Source: Bacteroidia bacterium
GTDB taxonomy: Bacteria > Bacteroidota > Bacteroidia > UKL13-3
Assembly (NCBI GenBank): GCA_019454865.1
Contig: JACFNJ010000005.1
Span: forward strand, 1-26,786
Reading direction: 5' to 3'
DNA length: 26,786 nt
Below are positions 16,461 to 23,768 of the stretch, piece by piece (the stretch's first letter is position 1; every line of letters starts with the position of its first letter). The position numbers were made by a program, and so were the translations under genes. The notes under the pieces were generated by a model, which did no database searches, was not told the origin of the DNA, and saw only the letters and a program-made list of their open reading frames with translations.

Positions 16461-17228
16461 TTATTTCTTACACAAATCCTTTAAATCGTCAAAATCTCCT
16501 TTAAATACGTTAAAATCTACGCTACCTCTTATGCCGCTTACTCTACCTCTATCACTGTGTTGCCAAAAGTCCCATGTGGTTAATTTCTCATTTAAATCAG
16601 GAGTTTTATAGTGTGCAATCCATAAAGGGTATTTTTTAAATTCATTACCAGTAAGCATGTGTTTGTAAAATCCATAATTGGTATAAATAATAGGCGTTAC
16701 ACCATAATGTTTTTCAACAAGTACTAACCAGCGTTTCAAGTTTTTCTTTAAAGTACCTCTATGGATACTTCCATACATTTCAATATCTAAAACCGGTGCT
16801 AAATCTCCTTTTTCTAATTTAGGAACCATGCTAATGAATAATTTTACTTGTTCGTCAGCTGTTAAATGTGGTCTGTAAAAGTGGTATGCACCTCGCATTA
16901 TGCCGGCTTGTTTACATTCTTTCCAGTTCTTTTTAAAATAATCATCAACTACGGTTCTTCCTTCGCTGGCTTTTATAAATGCAAATTGTACCGATACATC
17001 TTTGTGTTTCATTTTACTTACAGCTTCCCAATCAATTTCTTTTTGGTGACGAGAAACATCTATACCATGTAAATCATATTCTCCAGGTAAATCAATACCA
17101 AAACTTGGATATGAAGGCGACATGTTTGAAGTTTTGCTATCTGTTTTAAAACTGGTTAAAATTATAGAAGCTCCACCTATTACAAGTAATGCAAGTAAAC
17201 CCAATGTAATATGTTTTGTCTTTTTCAT
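16461..17228 (-). CDS. GH25 family lysozyme
   Basis: 255 residues. An N-terminal hydrophobic helix (about 8-26) acts as a membrane anchor or uncleaved signal, placing the enzyme outside the cytoplasm. The GH25 domain (about 54-250) is complete: HGIDVSRHQ with D57, FIKASEG (84-90), AYHFYRP (114-120), PVLDIE with D148 and E150 (the catalytic Glu position), IIYTNY, PLWIAHY, and WDFWQHSD followed by VDFNVF. GH25 enzymes are N-acetylmuramidases cutting the glycan strands of peptidoglycan. In this cellular context it is probably for cell-wall remodelling; phage origin is possible but no phage genes adjoin. It is monocistronic, with a 200-base AT-rich upstream gap before the tRNA. Confidence 0.92.
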   Translation of the reverse strand: MKKTKHITLGLLALLVIGGASIILTSFKTDSKTSNMSPSYPSFGIDLPGEYDLHGIDVSRHQKEIDWEAVSKMKHKDVSVQFAFIKASEGRTVVDDYFKKNWKECKQAGIMRGAYHFYRPHLTADEQVKLFISMVPKLEKGDLAPVLDIEMYGSIHRGTLKKNLKRWLVLVEKHYGVTPIIYTNYGFYKHMLTGNEFKKYPLWIAHYKTPDLNEKLTTWDFWQHSDRGRVSGIRGSVDFNVFKGDFDDLKDLCKK

Positions 17229-17291
17229 GGTCGAATAATATTTTAAAAATCCGAAAATACCGATTATATATTTAAAATTGTTAATAAAATG

Positions 17292-17306
17292 TGTGTATTA
17301 TACACA
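17292..17306. repeat. Palindrome TGTGTAT-T-ATACACA
   Basis: Seven-base arms around a single T, 64-78 bases upstream of the GH25 start codon. It could be an operator for that gene. The right part, TTATACACA (17298-17306), is also an exact match to the DnaA box TTATnCACA. Confidence 0.4.
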
Positions 17307-17379
17307 TCTTAAAACTCTGTTGTTTAGTTTTTATTACACTTCTATATGTGTTTTTAGATGAGAATTAATTTATTGAAAA

Positions 17380-17410
17380 TTTAGTAATGTAACTTTTTTT
17401 TATAAATTTG
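17380..17410 (+). promoter_or_regulatory. Promoter of tRNA-Met
   Basis: TTTA (17380-17383), a 19-base spacer and TAAATTTG (17403-17410, exact TAnnTTTG), 18 bases upstream of the tRNA 5' end. Confidence 0.6.
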
Positions 17411-17428
17411 CACCCTCTAAAATTAAAT

Positions 17429-17502
17429 GGCGGGATAGCTCAGATGGTTAGAGCGTAGGATTCATAACCCTAAGGTCGGCAGTTCGATTCTGCTTCCCGC
17501 TA
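17429..17502 (+). tRNA. tRNA-Met(CAU), probably elongator
   Basis: A 74-nt cloverleaf. Acceptor GGCGGGA pairs with TCCCGCT (one G-U pair at the end). The D stem is GCTC/GAGC. The anticodon stem TAGGA/CCCTA has one A-C mismatch next to loop TTCATAA, with CAT at 17463-17465. The T arm is GGCAG-TTCGATT-CTGCT. The discriminator is A, and CCA is not encoded (CTA follows). There is no C1-A72 mismatch and no GGG/CCC anticodon stem, so it is not the initiator. A CAU anticodon could also be the Ile2 tRNA modified by TilS, but the body resembles elongator Met. A terminator follows at once. Confidence 0.95.
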
Positions 17503-17508
17503 CTAATA

Positions 17509-17542
17509 AGCGATACAAGATTTACTATTGTATCGCTTTTTT
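17509..17542 (+). terminator. Rho-independent terminator of tRNA-Met
   Basis: A perfect 10-bp stem, AGCGATACAA (17509-17518) with TTGTATCGCT (17528-17537), 9-base loop, then TTTTT. Confidence 0.9.
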
Positions 17543-17560
17543 ATGCTCTTTGGAAAATGA

Positions 17561-17596
17561 AAAGAGGCTGTCTCGGACTTTTGAGACAGCCTCTTT
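17561..17596. terminator. Perfect 14-bp hairpin of the AAAGAGGCTGTCTC family
   Basis: Arms 17561-17574 (AAAGAGGCTGTCTC) and 17583-17596 pair perfectly around GGACTTTT. The tRNA already has its own terminator 20 bases upstream and no minus-strand gene ends here, so this copy is redundant as a terminator. Read on the minus strand it begins AAAGAGGCTGTCTCAAAAG, nearly identical to 16138-16158 on the plus strand. Confidence 0.75.
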
Positions 17597-17689
17597 ATGA
17601 AAAAAATTATTGTTAATTTTTACTACTTCGCAAATAGGTTGCGTAGTAACCGAAAAACTTTGTACCCATAAAATTTTAATAATTAGGGT

Positions 17690-18364
17690 ATGAAAAAGCT
17701 AACAAAAACAGATTCTTTCCAATTAAAGACAGAGCAAACTATTGAGCAAGCAAAGATTCTATTTGCAAATGAACAATTCTTAGATGCACTTTATCTATTT
17801 AATGCTGTATTAAAAATTGATAGTAATAATGAATATGCTAAAATAAAAGTTGCAATGTGTTTTATGTATTTGGGTAAATACAGAACAGCAAAAGAGATTT
17901 TATTATGTTTGATTAAAAATAATAGCAACAATGCCGAAGTATATTTTGCACTGGCTGAATTATATAAACTAAATTTTAATTACTCAATTGCTTTAACCTA
18001 TATAGCCAAAGCGTTAGAAATTGAAAACCACAGCTCAAAATATTTATTAATGACATGTGAATTATGTTATTTACAAAAAGACTATGATGAGGCGTTTCAT
18101 TTTATAAATTTAGCGATAGTTCAAAGTCCGTTTAAAACAGAGCTTTATTATTGGCGGGCATTAATTTTTACAAAATTTAAAAATTACTCGATTGCAGTTC
18201 AGGATATAAATAAAGCACTAAGTCTCAATAAACACTTTGCCGATGCATATCGCTTACGCGCTCATTGTAAACTATTAATGGGGGATACCAACAATTATTT
18301 ACACGATATTAAGTTAGCACAAAGCATTACTAGTACTATTGGGAGAAGAAGATATGCTGCATAA
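17690..18364 (+). CDS. Cytoplasmic tetratricopeptide-repeat protein
   Basis: 224 residues without signal peptide or membrane segment, made almost wholly of about five TPR units (for example FLDALYLFNAVLKIDSNN, YSIALTYIAKALEI, DYDEAFHFINLAI, YSIAVQDINKALSLNKHFADAYRLR). TPR arrays act as protein-protein scaffolds; no catalytic domain is present and no partner is suggested by its neighbours. ATG 17690 is the natural start. An imperfect inverted repeat, TACTTCGCAA (17624-17633) with TTGCGTAGTA (17639-17648), lies upstream and could be an operator. Confidence 0.85.
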   Translation: MKKLTKTDSFQLKTEQTIEQAKILFANEQFLDALYLFNAVLKIDSNNEYAKIKVAMCFMYLGKYRTAKEILLCLIKNNSNNAEVYFALAELYKLNFNYSIALTYIAKALEIENHSSKYLLMTCELCYLQKDYDEAFHFINLAIVQSPFKTELYYWRALIFTKFKNYSIAVQDINKALSLNKHFADAYRLRAHCKLLMGDTNNYLHDIKLAQSITSTIGRRRYAA

Positions 18365-18378
18365 TTGAAAACGTAAAG

Positions 18379-18438
18379 TGTGAATAAACTAAGGGATATT
18401 AACAGGATTTACACAAGTGGTAAAATCAATGTGAATAA
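18379..18438. other. Two DnaA-box matches in an AT-rich gap
   Basis: TGTGAATAA at 18379-18387 and at 18430-18438 are exact reverse-complement matches to TTATnCACA, in the same orientation 51 bases apart and inside matching GTGAATAAAC context. A weaker match (ATTTACACA, 18407-18415) lies between them. The gap 18365-18566 is otherwise free of recognised genes. It may be a DnaA-binding regulatory or origin-like cluster, or chance in AT-rich DNA. Confidence 0.3.
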
Positions 18439-18566
18439 ACCTCGTTTAACTAAAAAATAATGTTTGTATTTAAAATGTATTATGGTATCTAAAAAGTCAA
18501 AAGCCATACTATCTTTACAAACCCAATTGGAAATTTTAACAACTGAAAAACAGAAGAATATAAATT

Positions 18567-18881
18567 ATGGAAGAAAAAATAACGGTATTAACAAAGCGTA
18601 AAAACATTACATTATTGTTTGATTATTTTATGGATCAGAAGGTTGTATTTACAGTTACACCTCGTGCAATGATAAACGATGAATTTGAGGTTGATTTGAG
18701 TTTGACAAATATTAAGCAAGCAATTGCAGTAGGTATGTTTTTAAAGGAAAATAAATTTGATGTTTTTGGGTTGGGTGAATTTGTGAAAACAAAACCTAAT
18801 TCAACAAATGGGAAGAAAGCCGAAGCCGAAATTGTTAATAATAAGCAATCAGAGGAGTCAGCATCACAGTTAGCATTTTAG
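18567..18881 (+). CDS. Small hypothetical protein
   Basis: 104 residues, not recognised. Residues 1-75 look like a compact alpha/beta domain (KITVLTKRKNITLLFDYFMD, VVFTVTPRAM, IKQAIAVGMFLKENKFDVFG); 76-104 are a polar Lys/Glu/Ser/Asn-rich tail ending SQLAF. There is no signal peptide or transmembrane helix. It begins at ATG 18567 without a Shine-Dalgarno, like its neighbours, and ends at a shared bidirectional terminator facing prfB. Codon use and composition match neighbouring genes, so I believe it is real. Confidence 0.7.
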   Translation: MEEKITVLTKRKNITLLFDYFMDQKVVFTVTPRAMINDEFEVDLSLTNIKQAIAVGMFLKENKFDVFGLGEFVKTKPNSTNGKKAEAEIVNNKQSEESASQLAF

Positions 18882-18939
18882 TTACATAAAAATGGTAACA
18901 GCGTTGCCATGTTTTTAAATATGTATCTTGATTACACAA

Positions 18940-18961
18940 AAGCCCCGATTTTTCGGGGCTT
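18940..18961. terminator. Bidirectional rho-independent terminator
   Basis: AAGCCCCGA (18940-18948), loop TTTT and TCGGGGCTT (18953-18961), a GC-rich 9-bp stem with T- or A-rich flanks. It serves the 104-residue gene (+) and prfB (-), which converge here. Confidence 0.9.
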
Positions 18962-18977
18962 CTTGTTTTATTGAATT

Positions 18978-20064
18978 TTAGTTTTTCGATTCTTCCATCA
19001 GATAAGCCTTAATAAACATATCCAATTCGCCATTCATTACCGCTTGCACATCGCTTGTTTCTATATCGGTTCGTAAATCTTTTACTAATTTATACGGATG
19101 AAAAACATAATTACGAATTTGCGAGCCCCATTCAATTTTCTTTTTTCCCGATTCAATTGCGTCTTTGGCTTCGTTTCGTTTGCGCATTTCAATTTCGTAC
19201 AGTTGTGATTTAAGCATTTTAAGAGCACGCTCTTTATTTGCACTTTTGCTTCGTTCTACCTGGCATACTATAACTATTCCGGTTGGTTTGTGTGTTAGTT
19301 GCACTTTAGTTTCAACTTTATTTACATTTTGTCCTCCGGCACCTCCACTTCGTGAAGTTTGGATTTCAATATCTGCATCTTTTATTTCAATTTCTATGCT
19401 ATCATCAACAATAGGATAGCAGTAAACCGATGCAAATGAAGTATGTCTTCTGGCATTTGAATCAAAGGGGGATATGCGTACCAAACGATGAACACCGTTT
19501 TCACCTTTTAAGTATCCATAAGCAAAATCGCCTTCTACTTCTATTGAGCAAGATTTAATACCTGCGCCATCACCTGCTAATTCGTCTATTACACGTGCCT
19601 TAAATCCTTTGTTATCGCAATACATTATATACATGCGCATAAGCATTTGTGCCCAATCTTGGCTTTCGGTTCCACCAGCTCCTGAGTTTATATTAATAAT
19701 ACATGAAAGTTGATCTTCTTCACTACTTAGCATATTTTTAAGCTCTAAGGTTTCAATACATTCAGCAGCTTGTGTAAATGCCAATTCAACTTCCTTTTCG
19801 GTAGCTTCACCTACTGTATGAAACTCGTAAAGTATTGCTAAATCATCAACTTTTGTTTGTGCATCTTGGTAGGCATCCGTCCAAATCTTTTTTAGTTTTA
19901 TGCTTTTTAGGATTTGTTCCGCTCTTTTGGGGTTATCCCAAAAAGAAGGTTGTAAGCTTTGGTTTTCTTCGTCTTGTATTAATAATAGTTTATTATCTAC
20001 GTCAAAGATACCTCCTCAGGTTCTCTACCTTTTTTTGTAATTCTTTTAGTTGTTCTGTAGTCAT
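18978..20064 (-). CDS. prfB: Peptide chain release factor 2 with programmed +1 frameshift
   Basis: Recognises UGA/UAA and releases the polypeptide. The reading frame is split. Codons 1-20 run from ATG 20064 to CTT (20007-20005), followed by in-frame TGA (20004-20002). Skipping T20004 puts GAC next and opens a frame to the stop at 18978, giving 361 residues, close to E. coli RF2 (365). Decoding tripeptide SPF is at 198-200 and the catalytic GGQ at 243-245 in SGGAGGQNVNKVET. The slip site has AGGAGG, three bases, then CTT TGA C, the classical autoregulatory arrangement in which low RF2 allows frameshifting. The gene lies 65 bases downstream of the OmpA-TPR gene, beyond its terminator. An annotation starting at internal codons would lose the N-terminal domain. 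Confidence 0.97.
20001..20016 (-). promoter_or_regulatory. prfB programmed frameshift site
   Basis: On the minus strand: AGGAGG (20016-20011), TAT, CTT, TGA, then C. The internal Shine-Dalgarno spaced three bases from the CTT slippery codon and the UGA-C stop context match the E. coli prfB signal. Confidence 0.95.
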
Positions 20065-20080
20065 ATATTTATGGATAAGA

Positions 20081-20110
20081 AAAAAGGGTTGAATTACTCC
20101 AACCCTTTTT
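20081..20110 (-). terminator. Rho-independent terminator of the OmpA-TPR gene
   Basis: An 11-bp perfect stem, AAAAAGGGTTG (20081-20091) with CAACCCTTTTT (20100-20110), followed leftward on the minus strand by a T run. It separates the gene at 20130 from prfB. Confidence 0.88.
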
Positions 20111-20129
20111 GAAAATAAGTTATGTGATA

Positions 20130-21887
20130 TTAGCGAATAGAACCGTCAAATGCAGGATTTCCGAAGTATTTAATAAATTCTACATCTTCTTTTGCCATTC
20201 TACGTACATCAGCATTTAACTGGATAGCACGTGTTAAATTGGTTGTAACGGTTTCAACATTGCTCATGCGTGAGCCAGCAATTGCACGAAGGTAGTATAA
20301 ATCCCAAGTCATGTTTTCTTGGCTAATGTTATCAATTGTTATTTTAGCACCTGATGCATCACCATTTAATAGTTGTGCTAAAGCATAATTGAAATCCTTT
20401 TTGCCTGCTTGATTGAATAATTTTTGAGCAGTAGCGTAATCACCTTTTTTAATTGCAATTATTCCTTTGTTATAGCTCATGTCAGCACCTTTTGCTTCTG
20501 CTTGTTTGTAGTAATCTTCGGCACGTTTTACATCTCCTGTGTTTTTTGCAACTACTCCCAAGTTAGCCAACACGGTAGCATTTTCAGGTGATAATTCATT
20601 TGCTTTGTTTAAATGTGTAGAAGCATTTGAATATTCTCCTTTGTTAATTGCCAATACAGCCAAACCGTTGTAACCACGCCAGTCGTTAGGATATTTTGCA
20701 ACAAAAGCATTGTATGCTGCTTCTTTTTTTGCATTGTCGGTTGTAATTACTGCTAAGTGTGAAAGTTCAATATCAGTTAATGAGTCTAATTGAACGTATG
20801 CCAAAAGTTGCTCATCAGATTTAATTGGAGTTTGCCCTTTTACGATTAACTCTGATCTACGCAATTTAGGTAACATATTTTGTTTTAACTTTTCCCATGA
20901 CTTCGCATAATCTCTACGAATTAGACTTTCTTTTTCTAAATCAGCAATTGAAGAATTTCTAATTATTGCTACTATGCCATTTTTGTCGCTCAGGTCTGAT
21001 GCTTCAACTAATTTTGCTAATCCTTCCCAGTCTTCTGCAAGTGTTGAACCCATTGAAAGATTTTGGTCATTAACTTCGGTAAAACCAAGTTTTTTCAATT
21101 CTTTCTTTAAGTAACTAAAAGTAGAGTTAGCACGTCCTTGTGATAAATTAGAGTTTCTTTCTAATTCTCCTTCAGGTGAGGCATAGCCATTAATTGCTAA
21201 TCCTTTTACTGTCCAATTTTTATTTGATTTTAGTGCTTTTTTAAGAAGCTCCAATTGTTTTTTGTTGCTTATTTCTTTTCCTGATTTGAAGTTGATATTA
21301 AAACGATCAACATCTAATGGGAAATAAATATTTACCGATTGTGAAGATTCTGAAGCAACATAGGGTGTATTATCTAATGTAGCAACCTCAGATGATTTTA
21401 CCAATAAAGCTGTTGTAATAGTACCTTCTGCTAATACTTTGTCAGCAAAGGTTTGTCCTTTTACTGCTGGTAACACTACATAATTTCCTTTAACTTTAAC
21501 TGAGAAGCCAGGGTAAAGAGTGGCTCTTTTTAAATCAGGATTGTATGGAATTTTTTCGGTATAAGTAATTTTACCTCCGGTTTTTGAGTCAATTTTTATA
21601 TCAACATTTTCAGTAACTTTTTCTCCACCTAATGTTATTGTTTTTAATTGAACATCACCTTTTTCAGTTTTTAAATATGGATGAAACAATACATTTGCTT
21701 TAGGGTTGAAGGATTTTGCCGGAACTGTAGCATTCATTGTTATTAAAATAGAATCACCTTTTACCTCTAAAGGATTAGGAGAAACTGTGTAATTGTTGCT
21801 ACCCATATTGGTTTTAACACTACATCCTGTAGCTATTACTGCGGCAGCGAAAAGAAAAGTGTAAGAAATCTGTTTAAGTAATCTCAT
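20130..21887 (-). CDS. OmpA-family lipoprotein with C-terminal TPR repeats
   Basis: 585 residues. The lipoprotein signal ends IATGC (lipid Cys 22). Residues 25-190 are a beta-rich domain of unknown type (SPNPLEVKGDSILITMNATVPAK). Residues 195-310 form an OmpA-like peptidoglycan-associated domain: YFPLDVDRFNINFKSG, GYASPEGELERNSNLSQGRA and SYLKKEL. TPR units fill about 385-580 (WRGYNGLAVLAINKGEYSNA, ENATVLANLGVVAKNTGDVK). It is likely outer-membrane-anchored and bound to peptidoglycan, with the TPR part as a protein platform. Transcribed alone, with its own terminator at 20081-20110. The domain order occurs widely in Bacteroidota; no specific complex can be named from context. Confidence 0.88.
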   Translation of the reverse strand: MRLLKQISYTFLFAAAVIATGCSVKTNMGSNNYTVSPNPLEVKGDSILITMNATVPAKSFNPKANVLFHPYLKTEKGDVQLKTITLGGEKVTENVDIKIDSKTGGKITYTEKIPYNPDLKRATLYPGFSVKVKGNYVVLPAVKGQTFADKVLAEGTITTALLVKSSEVATLDNTPYVASESSQSVNIYFPLDVDRFNINFKSGKEISNKKQLELLKKALKSNKNWTVKGLAINGYASPEGELERNSNLSQGRANSTFSYLKKELKKLGFTEVNDQNLSMGSTLAEDWEGLAKLVEASDLSDKNGIVAIIRNSSIADLEKESLIRRDYAKSWEKLKQNMLPKLRRSELIVKGQTPIKSDEQLLAYVQLDSLTDIELSHLAVITTDNAKKEAAYNAFVAKYPNDWRGYNGLAVLAINKGEYSNASTHLNKANELSPENATVLANLGVVAKNTGDVKRAEDYYKQAEAKGADMSYNKGIIAIKKGDYATAQKLFNQAGKKDFNYALAQLLNGDASGAKITIDNISQENMTWDLYYLRAIAGSRMSNVETVTTNLTRAIQLNADVRRMAKEDVEFIKYFGNPAFDGSIR

Positions 21888-21975
21888 TGTTTTTTTTATT
21901 TTGCAAGCGCAATAATAAAAAAGAATTCATTATTTTTTCAGCATTATTTGTAAACATTTTATAACACCAATTGTT

Positions 21976-22182
21976 TTGTATATAATAAAAATTAAAGGGA
22001 AAGCTAAAATTCCCGACTATGTTCAACTTAGAGATAACAATTATACTCTTATAGCATACTTCCGAACCGACCGCCCGGAGCGAGCTTTAGACAAATGTGG
22101 ATTGGGTGATAAAACGGAACAAATTAATGAAATATTAGCTAAAATTCCATTCGGGAAAATGCATAAAATTGAATTAGAATAA
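21976..22182 (+). CDS. Small conserved protein ahead of ftsE
   Basis: 68 residues: MYIIKIKGKAKIPDYVQLRD, then NNYTLIAYFRTDRPERALDK, ending FGKMHKIELE. The only plausible start is TTG 21976. It looks like a small beta/alpha fold with no signal or membrane segment; I do not recognise a named family. It ends 2 bases before the ftsE start, so the two are almost certainly co-translated, implying a link to the FtsE complex or simple operon membership. The tight spacing and protein-like composition make it credible despite its size. Confidence 0.72.
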   Translation: MYIIKIKGKAKIPDYVQLRDNNYTLIAYFRTDRPERALDKCGLGDKTEQINEILAKIPFGKMHKIELE

Positions 22183-22184
22183 AT

Positions 22185-22871
22185 ATGGAGACAGTAATAG
22201 AGTTAACCGATGTACAGGTTTTTCAACACCACAACTTGATACTTAGTGATGTGGATATAAAGATAAATAAAGGAGATTTCTTTTATTTAATAGGGCAAAC
22301 AGGAAGTGGGAAAAGTAGCCTCTTAAAAACTTTATATGGCGAATTGAAACTCGAAAAAGGCTCAGGAAACATTGCGGGTTTTGATTTAACAAAGCTTAAA
22401 ACAAAAGACATTCCTTTTTTGCGTAGGAAATTAGGAATAGTGTTTCAGGATTTTCAATTACTTACTGATAGAACGGTTTACCAAAATCTTCAATTTGTAT
22501 TAAAAGCAACCGGATGGAAAAGCGATTCGAAGATTAAAGAACGTATAGCATTTGTATTAGAGCAAGTAGGATTACAAACCAAAGATTTTAAAATGCCTCA
22601 TGAATTAAGTGGAGGAGAGCAACAACGTGTAGTTATAGCTCGAGCATTGCTAAATGACCCTGAAATAATATTAGCCGATGAACCAACCGGAAATTTAGAT
22701 CCGAAAGTAAGTGATGATATTATGGCATTGCTTCACAGTATTTCGCAAAAAGGAACGGCAATACTAATGGCTACTCATGATTATCGGATTATTCAAAAAT
22801 TTCCGGGTAGAATTTTAAAATGTGCTCAAGGTTTGGTTCAAGAAACTGCTTCTATTAGTTCTGTTTTATAA
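22185..22871 (+). CDS. ftsE: Cell-division ABC transporter ATPase FtsE
   Basis: 228 residues, the usual FtsE length. Walker A is GQTGSGKS (37-44), the Q-loop lies near VFQDFQLL (87-93), the signature is LSGGEQQR (141-148), Walker B is IILADEP (161-167) and the H-loop His is H198 in ATHD. FtsE with membrane partner FtsX controls periplasmic peptidoglycan hydrolases at the division septum. ftsX does not follow here; a flavin reductase does. The short divergent C-terminus and 'TDRTVYQNL' segment fit FtsE better than LolD, although LolD-type ATPases are the main alternative. Middle gene of a three-gene operon with gaps of 2 and 6 bases. Confidence 0.88.
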   Translation: METVIELTDVQVFQHHNLILSDVDIKINKGDFFYLIGQTGSGKSSLLKTLYGELKLEKGSGNIAGFDLTKLKTKDIPFLRRKLGIVFQDFQLLTDRTVYQNLQFVLKATGWKSDSKIKERIAFVLEQVGLQTKDFKMPHELSGGEQQRVVIARALLNDPEIILADEPTGNLDPKVSDDIMALLHSISQKGTAILMATHDYRIIQKFPGRILKCAQGLVQETASISSVL

Positions 22872-22877
22872 AACAAT

Positions 22878-23768
22878 ATGGAAACATATAGAACGTATAA
22901 ACCGGATGAAATTGGTGCAGCTGAGTTGCAAAATATTATGCAAGGCTCCATTGCTCCTCGCCCTATATGCTTTGCAAGTACAATAGATAAGGCCGGAAAC
23001 ATAAATCTTAGCCCGTTTAGTTTCTTTAATATGTTTAGTACTAAACCGCCTATTGTTATTTTTTCTCCTGCACGTAGGGTAAGAGATAATACCACAAAGC
23101 ACTCGTTAGAAAATGTATTGGAAGTGCCCGAGGTGTGTATCAATATTGTTAATTATGCAATGATTCAACAGGTGAGTTTAAGCAGTACAGAGTATGCAAA
23201 AGGTGTAAATGAATTTGTAAAATCAGGCTTAACTCCAATTCAATCTACATTAATACAACCACCGCGTGTTAAAGAGTCTCCGGTGCAAATGGAGTGTGTA
23301 GTGAATCAGGTGGTGCAACTTGGCAATACAGGTGGTGCTGGAAACTTGATTATTTGTGAAGTGAAATTAATTCATGTGAACCCAAATATACTTAATGCTG
23401 TTGGAAAAATTGATCAACAAAAAATTGATTTGGTAGCGCGTTTAGGTGGAGATTGTTATGTAAGAGCTAATGGTGATGCATTATTTGAAGTGCCCAAGCC
23501 GCTTACTACATTAGGTATGGGTGTTGATGCCTTACCGGATGAAATAAGAAACAGCAAATATTTAACCGGAAATGATTTGGGAATGCTTGGTAATACAGAA
23601 AGGCTACCTGAACAAACGGATATAGACGTTTATAAACGAATGAACAAAAATTTAACTGAAATTCTTCAATTAAAAGGCGATGAATTAGTTAAAGCAAAAC
23701 ATTTAATGGCACAATCTTTATTGATAAATAAAGATGTAGAATCGGCCTGGAAAGTTTTGTTGAGTTAA
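22878..23768 (+). CDS. Flavin reductase family protein (FMN-binding split barrel)
   Basis: 296 residues, cytoplasmic. The N-terminal 200 residues carry the flavin-reductase/flavoredoxin pattern: IAPRPICFASTIDKAGNINLSPFSFFNMFSTKPPIVIFSPARR, which lines the FMN site (S/T and N residues after the APRP turn), and later GNLIICEVKLIHV. A C-terminal extension of about 90 residues (from DALPDEIRN) is typical of the larger Bacteroidota members. Family enzymes bind FMN and reduce flavins or act as flavoredoxins; the physiological partner is unknown. Last gene of the operon, 6 bases after ftsE. Its stop overlaps that of dcd by two bases of the shared TTAA at 23765-23768. Confidence 0.9.
   Translation: METYRTYKPDEIGAAELQNIMQGSIAPRPICFASTIDKAGNINLSPFSFFNMFSTKPPIVIFSPARRVRDNTTKHSLENVLEVPEVCINIVNYAMIQQVSLSSTEYAKGVNEFVKSGLTPIQSTLIQPPRVKESPVQMECVVNQVVQLGNTGGAGNLIICEVKLIHVNPNILNAVGKIDQQKIDLVARLGGDCYVRANGDALFEVPKPLTTLGMGVDALPDEIRNSKYLTGNDLGMLGNTERLPEQTDIDVYKRMNKNLTEILQLKGDELVKAKHLMAQSLLINKDVESAWKVLLS

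Noticed and set aside
16324..16611. A plus-strand ORF of 95 codons
   Set aside because: It lies antisense to the GH25 gene and the transposase relic; its residues are an artefact of their reverse complement.
17429..17596. tRNA-associated integration site (attB) for a genomic island
   Set aside because: No direct repeat of the tRNA 3' end and no integrase was seen downstream; the flanks are ordinary terminators.
18482..18601. A 39-codon ORF beginning MVSKKSKAILSLQTQ, overlapping the start of the 104-residue gene in another frame
   Set aside because: It has no start signal or recognisable motif, and its last codons overlap the better-supported gene; coding potential cannot be shown.
20002..20004. 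In-frame TGA in prfB as evidence of a pseudogene or sequencing error
   Set aside because: It sits exactly at the known AGGAGG-TAT-CTT-TGA-C frameshift signal, so it is programmed.
19835..20092. A plus-strand ORF of 85 codons opposite prfB
   Set aside because: The minus strand here encodes the RF2 N-terminal region once the frameshift is applied, which explains the stretch.
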